DNA of 64,000 nucleotides. It comes from Chitinophagales bacterium (GTDB taxonomy: Bacteria > Bacteroidota > Bacteroidia > Chitinophagales > Saprospiraceae). The stretch is taken from NCBI GenBank assembly GCA_013299105.1, contig JAAFJY010000010.1, positions 62,001 through 126,000 on the forward strand, read 5' to 3'. Shown piece after piece: positions 45,010 to 52,753 of this stretch (the first letter of the stretch is position 1; every line of letters begins with the position of its first letter). A model generated the notes under the pieces. That model was given only the letters and a program-made list of their open reading frames with translations, had not been told where the DNA came from and made no database searches. The position numbers and the translations under genes were made by a program.

Positions 45010-45382
45010 TGTGTATGCCCTGGTATATGCATGTCCTGGTGTTAGTTCTCAATTTACTGAAGATCCGTTTACGCGTTACAAACGCGTGTAAGAAGGTTCC
45101 GGTCAGAGACCTGGAACCAGCGTCCGGTCAGAGAGATCTGGAACCAGCGTCAATTTAGCGTTGAGCTGGTGTCGGGTCTCCTGACCGACACCGGGCTTCC
45201 GCACGTTTGCAACGTGCTTACGAGAACTTAGTATTTTGCCTAGACAGAGAAAGATACTTACTGAAATGCAGATTGAGAACTTACCTGAATTCATCAAAAC
45301 TGATCCCAATAATGCCTAAAACTTGCACAGGAACCCAGTCTGGCTTATTTTTGGGTCAATTTATTGGCAACCCGCTCCTTTC
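45010..45382. repeat. intergenic hairpin-rich element
   Basis: 373 bp with no gene. About 45045-45290 is a string of hairpins: ACGCGTT-ACA-AACGCGT, GTTCCGGTCAGAGACCTGGAAC-like, GTGTCGGGTCTCCTGACCGACAC-like, and GCACGTT-TGC-AACGTGC. It is bounded by AGTTCTCAAT and ATTGAGAACT in inverted orientation. A related, rearranged copy is at 60100-60480. Confidence 0.55.
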
Positions 45383-45763
45383 ATGACTGATAAGCAATAC
45401 GCTATTGCGCGCAAGCGTGTAAAACGCAAGAAACATTTCTATCGGCACCTCTCGGTTTACACCGTGATGGGCTGCTTTTTTTATGTACTTAACATCCTCA
45501 CCAATCCAGGCCATTACTGGTTTTACTGGCCCATGTTGGGCTGGGGGCTGGGCTTGGCAATGCACTATGTCGCCATTTTTGGGGTTCCCGGCCTGGTCGA
45601 AGAAATGGGCGAAGATTGGGAAAACAAAGAAATCGAAAAGGAAATGCGCCGCATGGGGCATAGACCACCACAGAGCAATCCGACACCAGAACCAGAGCGC
45701 CTGGATTTGCCGGAATTGGAGAAAAAGCCTGAGCGGAAGTGGGATGATGACCAACTGGTGTGA
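45383..45763 (+). CDS. 2TM domain protein
   Basis: Encodes 126 residues from MTDKQYAIARKRVKRKKHFY; the frame open to 45323 adds 20 unsupported residues. The 2TM family (about 80 residues) is evident: a basic N-terminal helix, a first membrane segment (VYTVMGCFFYVLNILTNPG), a second (WPMLGWGLGLAMHYVAIFG), then a charged helix (MGEDWENKEIEKEMRRMG) and a proline-rich tail. In other proteins the same module precedes histidine kinase or LytTR domains; here it stands alone. Function is unknown. Confidence 0.85.
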   Translation: MTDKQYAIARKRVKRKKHFYRHLSVYTVMGCFFYVLNILTNPGHYWFYWPMLGWGLGLAMHYVAIFGVPGLVEEMGEDWENKEIEKEMRRMGHRPPQSNPTPEPERLDLPELEKKPERKWDDDQLV

Positions 45764-45955
45764 GGCTTTTGAGGATAAGCTGTTAAACTTTTCGCCCATT
45801 TCCGCACAATATGTCCGTTTTTGAACACTATTTTTCGACTGATTTTTGTGTAAAAATCTGATAATTAGCTATTTAAAATATTGGACTACCTTTTGATTCG
45901 CTTTTTCGTGTGTTCGCTGGTTTTCTGGCCTTGAAAAATTTTTTCAAAAAAAGTG

Positions 45956-45995
45956 CTAGGAAAATTTTCGTACGAAAAAATTCCTAGTATATTTG
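45956..45995 (+). promoter_or_regulatory. blaI-like promoter with overlapping 32-bp operator
   Basis: A 32-bp palindrome at 45956-45987 has half-sites CTAGGAAAATTTTCGT and, inverted, CTAGGAATTTTTTCGT, identical at 14 of 16. It abuts the -7 element TATATTTG (45988-45995, TAnnTTTG). A BlaI dimer bound here would block transcription of its own operon, as in other BlaI/MecI systems. The ATG follows 4 bp after the -7 element, so the transcript should begin at or within the start codon. Confidence 0.75.
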
Positions 45996-45999
45996 TAGC

Positions 46000-46410
46000 A
46001 TGGAACCTACCAATACATCTAAGAAAGGCAAACGAATTGAGCCTACCAAGTCGGAGCTGGAGATCTTGCAGGTGCTGTGGCAGCAAGGTCCCTCAACCGT
46101 AAGGGTAGTGAACGACGAACTGAACAAGATCCGCGAAGTAAATTACACCTCTACGCTCAAGTTGATGCAGATCATGCTTGACAACAAGCTTTTGCAACGC
46201 GACATCGTTGACCGCATCCACATTTATCGCCCCAGCGAAGCAGCCGAAGTGACCCGTGGCCAGGTGATCCGAGGACTTCGCGACCTGGCCTTTGATGGCT
46301 CGACAAGCACACTCGTACTGAGCGCCCTCGGCGATGGCAATACGAGTTTGGAAGACCTGGAAAAGATCAAGAAACTGATCGAAGAACTCGAACAGGAGAA
46401 GAAAGCTTAA
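46000..46410 (+). CDS. BlaI/MecI/CopY-family transcriptional repressor
   Basis: Encodes 136 residues. The winged-helix domain is typical: PTKSELEILQVLWQQGPSTV, then the recognition helix NYTSTLKLMQIMLDNKLLQR, and the wing DRIHIYRPSEAAEVTRGQV. A C-terminal dimerisation region (residues about 85-136) includes LEDLEKIKKLIEELEQEKKA and the usual inactivating cleavage zone. BlaI proteins repress their own operon until a BlaR1-type membrane peptidase cleaves them. That partner is the next gene, 33 bp downstream. The start at 46000 is 4 bp from the promoter -7 element, so the mRNA may be leaderless. Confidence 0.93.
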   Translation: MEPTNTSKKGKRIEPTKSELEILQVLWQQGPSTVRVVNDELNKIREVNYTSTLKLMQIMLDNKLLQRDIVDRIHIYRPSEAAEVTRGQVIRGLRDLAFDGSTSTLVLSALGDGNTSLEDLEKIKKLIEELEQEKKA

Positions 46411-46443
46411 GTACCTGTTTTTCACCCGACAAAACATTCCGCC

Positions 46444-49299
46444 ATGCTGGCATTTTCACTTGTTGCTCATCGCCTGGAAGAGGCCTTGGGCTGGATGGTC
46501 CTGCATTCTCTTTGGCAAGGCTCGCTAATCGCCCTTTTGCTGGGGCTCTTGTTCATTGCCATGCGCAACCGCAGCGCCGAATACCGCTACCGGGTGGCCA
46601 ACCTGGCGATGGCCTTGGTGCTGATTTGTGCAGTAGGGACCTTTTTGTACTACTATAATGGTAGGACTTGGTTTGAACAGGAAATGGCGTTTAGGATTTC
46701 TGACGAACAGCTTGAAGCCATAATGGAGGCTGAAGCCCAGCGTGAGGAGTTGATCAGCCATGAGTCAGCATTATTGGCTTTGGAACAGGCTCAAATAGGC
46801 CTTGAAGAATCAAGAATTGCCAATGAACTGGCTAACTTGGCCATCGAACAAGCCGAAATTCAAGCAGAACAAGCTGACCTGCAAACCGAGTACGAAGCGT
46901 TGCAAGCCGAATGGCAAACCCTGTACGGCGGGAGAGACTATCACAAGCCTTTGCCAGAAGAGTGGTACCCTACTAGTGTTGCGCCCGCGTTTTCTATCCC
47001 CGCGCCAATGACCCAAATGGGGGCTTATTTCCAAACCCACCTCCCGCTGATCGTCACTTTGTGGCTGTTTGGGGTGGTGTTTTTCCTGCTCCGGTTGCTC
47101 AGTGGGGTCAGTTACATCCATTACCTCAAGCGGCGCATGAATTTCTATGCCGACGAATATTGGGTAGAGATGTTGGAAAAAATTTCGGCCAAAATCAACC
47201 TGGGCAAAACCGTGGAACTCATGGAATCGGCCCTGGTGCGCACGCCACAGGTTTTTGGCTACTTTAAGCCCATGATCTTGTTTCCGCTGGGCATGATCAA
47301 TCGCCTGCCACCAGAAGAAGTGGAGGCGGTTTTGGCCCACGAACTCTCGCATATCCTGCGCCACGACCCCTTGTTTTTGGTTTTGCAAAACCTGGTCGAA
47401 GCCTTGTTTTACTACCACCCTGGGGTGTGGTGGATTTCTCAACAAATCCACAACGAGCGCGAAAGTGCCTGCGATGAACTGGCCATCTCCATCACAGGCG
47501 ATGCCATGAACTACGCCAAGGCTTTGGTCACCGTACAAGAAATGGGCTTTTTGCCTCAATCCGCGGCCCTGGCCTTTGCCGGGGATCGCCCCAGCCAATT
47601 TGTGCAGAGAATGCACCGTATTTTAAAAGTTAAATCACCCACAACTGGTATCATGGAAAAAATATTTAGCGCGGTGCTGCTGATCAGTACCCTCGTAGGC
47701 ATGGGTTGGACCCATACCTACAACTCTGCACCCATCCCTGGTCTTGAAGGGAGCGTCAATTTCAGTGTGAACGAGCCAGCGTCGGCACTTGCCAGTGTAG
47801 ATATGGTCGAAATAGCCGATTTTCCTAACAATGGCTTCTGGAACGCCCGCATTGGTGGCGATAAAGTTGACCTGGAATTGCGCATCCGCTACGAAGACGG
47901 GAATTGGAACATGGGCGAAAAATTCGACAAAAATGAGTTTTCAGCCTTGCCTGCCTCCGAATCCGAATTCAGTGTGACCCGCGAAGCCGGGCTCCTCAAA
48001 CTCAAGGGCAAATTTGAAGACAAAGAAGGCTATGGTCGCTTCACTTTCGAGCCAAGCGCCGACTTCCGCACTTACCTCGAATCACAAGGCATCAGCGGCA
48101 GTCGCGAAGAGGACTTTTTGCACCTCTTTATGGTGAATGTCAACAAATCCTATATCAGCTACCTAAAAAGCAAGGGCTTTGACAACCTGAGCCGGGGAAA
48201 ACTGGTCGAAATGGCGATCCACGGATTGGACAAGGAAAACCTGGAAGGATATTTTGCAGCGTTCGATAAGTATGGTTACACCAAACCCAGTATTCAGCGC
48301 CTGATTGAGCTGAAAATTCATGGGGCTTCGCCTCAATACCTCGACATGCTCAACAGCCAGGGTTTCTCCAAAATCGGTTTGGATGAAGTGGTACAAGCCA
48401 AAATACACGGCATCAGCGGGGAATACCTCAAGGGTTTGGGCGAAGCAGGCTATAAAAACCTGGACATTGAGCAGGCCGTTCAATTCAAAATCCACGGCGT
48501 GACGGGTGATTACGCCAAGCGCATGACCCAGGTCAACGGCGGCAAACTGCTGAGTGCCGATGAGTTGGTGCAATCCAAAATTCACGGCTTGCAGCCTGAG
48601 CGGATGAGTGAAATGCAACGCAATACCAACGAGCCCCTTTCTGTACGCGAAATGCAGGAATACCAAATTCACGGAGTTGATGATGACTTTTTAAAAGAAC
48701 TGAAAGACGCAGGTTTTGGGAATTTGTCCCAACGAGCCGTTGTGGACGCTAAGATTCATGGCCTCAGTGGTGCATACCTCAAAGGCTTGAAAGAATCAGG
48801 GTTTCCAAATTTGGAGTTGCGAGAGGCCCTGGAGGCAAAAAATCATGGGCTATCAGTTGAGCAATTGAAAGCTTTCAAAGCCCAGTTTAAAGACCTGAGT
48901 TTGCGCAATGCCATTGAGTTCAAAATTCACGGCATCAATTCGGATTACCTGCGTCGGATCAACGAAGCGGGCTTGAAAGACGTCTCGACCCAACGCCTGG
49001 TGGAAATGAAGATCCACGGCGTACAGCCCGAACAGATCACCGCTTTCAAGCAATTGGGCTACAGCACGATCACTGTGAATGAATTGGTGCAACTCAAAAT
49101 TCATGGGGTAAGCCCTGAATTAATCAAAGAGTATCAGCAGTTGGGTTTCAAATCCCTGGACTTGGATGAAGCCGTCAACCTCAAAATTCACGGAGTAACG
49201 CCCGACTACATCAAGCGCATGCAGGAAAAAGGCTTCAAAAACCTCAGCCTAGACGATTATTTGAAAATGAAAATCCACGGCATTGCGAATGAGCGGTAA
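46444..49299 (+). CDS. M56 (BlaR1-like) membrane metallopeptidase with 29-residue repeat tail
   Basis: Encodes 951 residues. The N-terminal half is a BlaR1-type integral membrane peptidase: helices near 20-43, 50-75 and 200-222, the zinc motif H299-E-L-S-H303 in LAHELSHILRHDPLF, the third ligand E340 in NERESACDELA, and another helix near 405-421. A coiled segment (about 95-150) lies between helices 2 and 3. After a soluble domain (about 440-590), thirteen repeats of about 29 residues run from 591 to 950. Each starts with K-I-H-G and has a Y-L/F-x-x-L core and a G-F/Y-x-N-L turn. There is no penicillin-binding domain, so the signal is not obviously a beta-lactam. It is coupled to the BlaI gene. 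Confidence 0.9.
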   Translation: MLAFSLVAHRLEEALGWMVLHSLWQGSLIALLLGLLFIAMRNRSAEYRYRVANLAMALVLICAVGTFLYYYNGRTWFEQEMAFRISDEQLEAIMEAEAQREELISHESALLALEQAQIGLEESRIANELANLAIEQAEIQAEQADLQTEYEALQAEWQTLYGGRDYHKPLPEEWYPTSVAPAFSIPAPMTQMGAYFQTHLPLIVTLWLFGVVFFLLRLLSGVSYIHYLKRRMNFYADEYWVEMLEKISAKINLGKTVELMESALVRTPQVFGYFKPMILFPLGMINRLPPEEVEAVLAHELSHILRHDPLFLVLQNLVEALFYYHPGVWWISQQIHNERESACDELAISITGDAMNYAKALVTVQEMGFLPQSAALAFAGDRPSQFVQRMHRILKVKSPTTGIMEKIFSAVLLISTLVGMGWTHTYNSAPIPGLEGSVNFSVNEPASALASVDMVEIADFPNNGFWNARIGGDKVDLELRIRYEDGNWNMGEKFDKNEFSALPASESEFSVTREAGLLKLKGKFEDKEGYGRFTFEPSADFRTYLESQGISGSREEDFLHLFMVNVNKSYISYLKSKGFDNLSRGKLVEMAIHGLDKENLEGYFAAFDKYGYTKPSIQRLIELKIHGASPQYLDMLNSQGFSKIGLDEVVQAKIHGISGEYLKGLGEAGYKNLDIEQAVQFKIHGVTGDYAKRMTQVNGGKLLSADELVQSKIHGLQPERMSEMQRNTNEPLSVREMQEYQIHGVDDDFLKELKDAGFGNLSQRAVVDAKIHGLSGAYLKGLKESGFPNLELREALEAKNHGLSVEQLKAFKAQFKDLSLRNAIEFKIHGINSDYLRRINEAGLKDVSTQRLVEMKIHGVQPEQITAFKQLGYSTITVNELVQLKIHGVSPELIKEYQQLGFKSLDLDEAVNLKIHGVTPDYIKRMQEKGFKNLSLDDYLKMKIHGIANER

Positions 49300-49375
49300 A
49301 GAGAAGTTGAAAAGTTGAAGTGTTGAAATGTTGAAGAGAAGGCCCCTCTTTTCAACCCTTCAACATTTCAACTTT

Positions 49376-49825
49376 TGTCGTGCGACATAAAGTTTTGACC
49401 CTTGCATGCGACATAAAGTTCTACCCTATCTTCGCTGATCATTGACATAGGAAACTTCGGAGAAGTTACACGTTTGTAGCCAACAGCAAGCTAAGTGGGT
49501 TTGACTTCGGAGAAGTCTCACGTTAAAATAGTGTTGATAAAAAATGCGCACTCAATTGTTTAGACCAAGCCTTTTCAAATTGCACCATAAAAAACTAAAA
49601 CCCAATATGATGCAATAACGTGAAACTTCTACGAAGTTTTCAAGTAATGAGATGCCACCAAGTGCTACAAACGTGAAACTTCTACGAAGTTTTCAGTAGA
49701 TGTATCCTTCGAAGATGGAAGATTCTCCAAGGATCAACTGATGTATCTAAATTGTCAATTAACTGCTTTCACAAGGGGTACAACTTAATGTCGTTTAGAG
49801 GGTCAAAACTTAATGTCCTACCACA
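49376..49825. mobile_element. non-autonomous IS21-like element with compound ends and ACTTT target duplication
   Basis: Exactly 450 bp. Left and right 50-bp ends are inverted and about 80% identical; both begin TGT and each contains two copies of a GACATAAAGTT/GACATTAAGTT word followed by TTTGACCC or TACCCC. Multiple repeats at each end are typical of IS21-family ends. The flanks are ACTTT (49371-49375) and ACTTT (49826-49830). Removing the element and one ACTTT restores an uninterrupted TTCAAC octamer tract. No transposase is encoded. The centre is the ACTTC-palindrome unit. Confidence 0.82.
49452..49697. repeat. ACTTC-palindrome element, copy 2, nested in the 450-bp element
   Basis: Colinear with 9724-9970: dyads ACTTC-N3-GAAGT at 49454, 49504, 49625 and 49678, with inverted ends ACGTTTGTAGC and GCTACAAACGT. 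The CTAAG flanks of copy 1 are absent here. Confidence 0.75.
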
Positions 49826-49872
49826 ACTTTTCAACCTAAAAGATATTATTGCATTGTAGGAAATCATCATTG

Positions 49873-49905
49873 AGCCCTCAAGTTGTTAGCTTGAGGGCTT
49901 TTTTT
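49873..49905 (+). terminator. intrinsic terminator, probably of the BlaI/M56 operon
   Basis: AGCCCTCAAG (49873-49882) pairs perfectly with CTTGAGGGCT (49890-49899), followed by seven T residues on the + strand. It is 570 bp past the M56 stop codon because the 450-bp element has inserted between. Confidence 0.85.
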
Positions 49906-49921
49906 GGTGTGTTCCAAATCC

Positions 49922-51526
49922 TTACTTCACAAGCTCTAAGCCCTCCAAACTCTCCAATCTGGCGATGATGCCCCAGCCATAAAAGTCATTGGCGATCCCG
50001 ATCAGCAACTCGTTTTCACCTTCTTTGAATTGCAGCGGAAGAGTAGCATTCAGGATTGAAATCCTACCATCTGGGGTCTTGCGGACGTTGGTATCTCGAT
50101 ATAGGTTCTTGTCCACATAAGCCATTTGACGGTTGAGAAAAACCCAGACTTCGTCGCTGAAACCCAATTGCAGAGCGTTTCTTTGGGCAGTTTTGGCGTT
50201 TATTTTTGCTTTTAACCAAATTACGCGCCTTTCTTTACTTGCTCCAAATTTGCGCGTCAAGTTGACCAAGCCTTGTCTTTCGGCGTCGATTTTAGCCGTG
50301 AAAATGGAATCTTTCGGCAAATTACGAAGATGCAATTCGCTGCCAATGGGCAATGAAACAGGGGGCGATACGAGCCATTTTCTCAGGTAATGGGCATCGT
50401 GGGCAGTCAGATCGGGTGCTTCGGCGGCTGACAGCCCCTCGGTTTGGTTGTGTTTCAGTACCAGATTGGCAATCATGGCTTCACCCTCAAAGGCGATGGT
50501 TCCGTTTTGGGTACGGCCTTCTAATTTTGGAATATCCAGGACAGGGTAACTCATGTCATTGACAAAGACCCGCAAGCGCAGACCTGAAATGACCAATTTG
50601 ATGTGGTTCCATGCTTTGTCTTTGATCAAAGCAGGGCCTTGGTAGTTGGGGTACATGTCCCACATGTTAACACCATCAAAATAAGGGGCGTATTGCACTG
50701 CATCATTGGCATTGGGGTCATTGAGTCTAGCGCGCAGGTAAAAAATCTCTTGTTCTTTTTCACTTTGGCGATGAAAGTAAATGGAATGGAAAAATCCTGC
50801 CAGGGGCTCCAGGTCAAATTCAATGGTCCCGTCTTTGAAGTCAATACTTCTGGCGGAGACCGGGCCGGATTGGGGCAGCATTTTCATTGCTTTTACCCCT
50901 TTGTAGTCCACGAACTCCACTTTCTCAGCTTTAAAAGTCCAGTTTTCGGGATTCATAGGGACCTTGATTTCGCTTGTAAAAGTACCCAGCGTAGAGGAAG
51001 AAGGGCTCGCTTTTGCAGAAATGAACTGCACTTTAAATGCAATAGTGGTATTTTCCCAGGTCAAGCTTACTTGCCCATTGTTGGAAATCTCATACATCAA
51101 TTTTTCAGCAAAAGCCTTTGATTTTTTTGGACTCACTGCGATCCGCAGCACATCTTCTTCTTGTTTGTAGCTGAATGCACCCCATTTGATGGTTTGGTTA
51201 AAAATCACCGTCCACTCTTTTTCATTGGGGATCATAAACAGGGCGTATTTGCCCGCTGGCAGGGTTTTGCCTTCAATTTGGGCCTCGGCAGCAATAGTAA
51301 AAGCCGTGGTTTCATTGGCTCCAGCGCGCCACACCTGGCCATAGGGCACGAGCTCTCCCCAGATTTTTCTTCCTTTCACCGAAGGTTGGCCGTAGTTGAT
51401 GCTGATGGTTTTGCCGTTGATGTTGGCCGAAGTTTGTACCGCTGGGCTGGGGCGATTGGCCTTGTCTTGCGCCCAGTTTGGAATGCTCAATAGCAACAGT
51501 AAAAATAAAAAAAGAAGTCCTTTCAT
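49922..51526 (-). CDS. secreted DUF2911 protein fused to a concanavalin-like domain
   Basis: Encodes 534 residues with a signal peptide (LLFLFLLLLLSIPNWAQ). Residues about 25-170 are a complete DUF2911 domain: ISINYGQPSVKGRKIWGELV, then PYGQVWRAGANETTAFTI and LPAGKYALFMIPNEKEW. Residues about 190-365 look like a LamG/concanavalin-type jelly roll (GTIEFDLEPLAGFFHSIYF, IFYLRARLNDPNANDAVQ, WNHIKLVISGLRLRVFVND). The last 150 residues are a beta-rich domain ending WGIIARLESLEGLELVK. DUF2911 proteins are usually stand-alone (about 170-290 residues); the fusion suggests a surface glycan- or lipid-binding role, but no catalytic residues are clear. Monocistronic. Confidence 0.82.
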   Translation of the reverse strand: MKGLLFLFLLLLLSIPNWAQDKANRPSPAVQTSANINGKTISINYGQPSVKGRKIWGELVPYGQVWRAGANETTAFTIAAEAQIEGKTLPAGKYALFMIPNEKEWTVIFNQTIKWGAFSYKQEEDVLRIAVSPKKSKAFAEKLMYEISNNGQVSLTWENTTIAFKVQFISAKASPSSSTLGTFTSEIKVPMNPENWTFKAEKVEFVDYKGVKAMKMLPQSGPVSARSIDFKDGTIEFDLEPLAGFFHSIYFHRQSEKEQEIFYLRARLNDPNANDAVQYAPYFDGVNMWDMYPNYQGPALIKDKAWNHIKLVISGLRLRVFVNDMSYPVLDIPKLEGRTQNGTIAFEGEAMIANLVLKHNQTEGLSAAEAPDLTAHDAHYLRKWLVSPPVSLPIGSELHLRNLPKDSIFTAKIDAERQGLVNLTRKFGASKERRVIWLKAKINAKTAQRNALQLGFSDEVWVFLNRQMAYVDKNLYRDTNVRKTPDGRISILNATLPLQFKEGENELLIGIANDFYGWGIIARLESLEGLELVK

Positions 51527-51824
51527 TTGAGTCAGGTTTGAATGTTAACAATGGGCGCAAAATCGCTTGAAACCCAGTGTTAAGCCGTTCAAATCCTGGT
51601 CAAGTTTGTGCAAAGCCGATTCAAGTTTGTGCAAAAGCCAGTATTGAGCTAGGCACAAAATAATCGTCTATATTCTTGGCGAAAATTCTATCAACTCGTG
51701 ACTTCGTCGTCCATGCATTAGGCCGCGAAGCGGGCTAATTTTGAAAATCCTGGTTTAGACAAAATTCTAATTTAGACAAAAAAGCCGCGCTGATAATGGC
51801 TTATCATTTTGTTTGTGAGGGTAC

Positions 51825-52457
51825 TTACTGCTCAAACAAACTTTGGTAAATCACTTCTGCCGCCACCTGACTTCCTTTGGGTGAGGGGTGAAACAAATCA
51901 ACATCGTAATAAGAAAGGTCACGGGTTTCGTCAATGTAAGTTTTCCAACGGGTTCCTACTGGACACAAGATTGAATTGGTGCTAGTTGCGGCTTCGGTAT
52001 AGTTTTGAATCACGCCATCAAAATTGTAGTAATTCGCATAAGCAGGCCAAACCATGAAAAAAGCCAGTTGCGTGTCATGCTCCCTGCAAAGCTCCTTGAT
52101 TTTTACTGCTGCCTCCAACAAAAGGGCCCGCCCCTCAGCTTGTGATGAAGGACCTTGCTGCACAATGACATAGTCAAATCTTTGACTGCTGATCAGGTCT
52201 TGCAGTTTCCCATCCGCCCAGTGGTCCACCAACGCATAATTGGGCAAAGCCAGCATTTCAGTCTTGATTTTTCGGCCCTTCGAGCGGGCAAAATCGCTTA
52301 ACAATCTGGGCAAGTTATTGGATGCCGTGAGGCTATTGCCCACAAAGAGAAGTACTTGTTCCTTTTCGAGGTCTTCCGTTGGGATTTTGCAGGCCAGGCA
52401 AAAAAGAGCAAGGATGCCCAAGAGCAGCAAATTCAGGGATCTGTGAGGTGTTTTCAT
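51825..52457 (-). CDS. SGNH/GDSL-type hydrolase lipoprotein
   Basis: Encodes 210 residues from MKTPHRSLNLLLLGILALF; the frame open to 52499 adds 14 residues before this signal. The lipobox is LFCLAC. Block I is LLFVGNSLTASNN (a GNSLT variant of GDSL), block III is VIVQQGPSSQAEG, and block V is the D-x-x-H of DVDLFHPSPKGSQVAAE. The family hydrolyses esters such as acetyl groups on polysaccharides. It is lipid-anchored, so acts on an envelope or external substrate. It lies downstream of the SusC/D pair but 300 bp and a terminator away. Confidence 0.88.
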   Translation of the reverse strand: MKTPHRSLNLLLLGILALFCLACKIPTEDLEKEQVLLFVGNSLTASNNLPRLLSDFARSKGRKIKTEMLALPNYALVDHWADGKLQDLISSQRFDYVIVQQGPSSQAEGRALLLEAAVKIKELCREHDTQLAFFMVWPAYANYYNFDGVIQNYTEAATSTNSILCPVGTRWKTYIDETRDLSYYDVDLFHPSPKGSQVAAEVIYQSLFEQ

Positions 52458-52657
52458 AGCTAATGGTGTTTTGAAATAAACTGTAAAATTATCGAACAAG
52501 CCGCAGATTTAGGACTTGGTCGAAGAACCAACAGAGGCCGAATAATCCTATTTTCGGTAAAAACACCCGATCAGGGGCCAAACAACTGCTTCAAGGGGCT
52601 AGAAAATTGTGGAAAGGGCTGATATTTCATCACTTTTTGGCTCAGGAATATCGATCA

Positions 52658-52700
52658 TAAAAAAAGCCCGGCAGCCTGAATCACCAGACTACCGGGCTTC
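52658..52700 (-). terminator. intrinsic terminator of the SusC/SusD unit
   Basis: AAGCCCGG (52664-52671) pairs with CCGGGCTT (52692-52699), extended by AG/CT. On the minus strand it is followed by seven T residues. It lies 54 bp past the SusD stop codon; an octamer tract (52721-52755) is between them. Confidence 0.85.
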
Positions 52701-52753
52701 TGAAGCTTGTCGAAGGTCTACTTTTCAACATTTCAACCCTTCAACATTTAAAC

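Larger units (their letters stand above)
49300..49921. other. intergenic: octamer tracts interrupted by a 450-bp element, then terminator
   Basis: 622 bp with no gene. An octamer tract and its inverted partner (49302-49375) are interrupted by the element at 49376-49825. The tract resumes at 49826, and a terminator follows at 49873. Confidence 0.8.
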
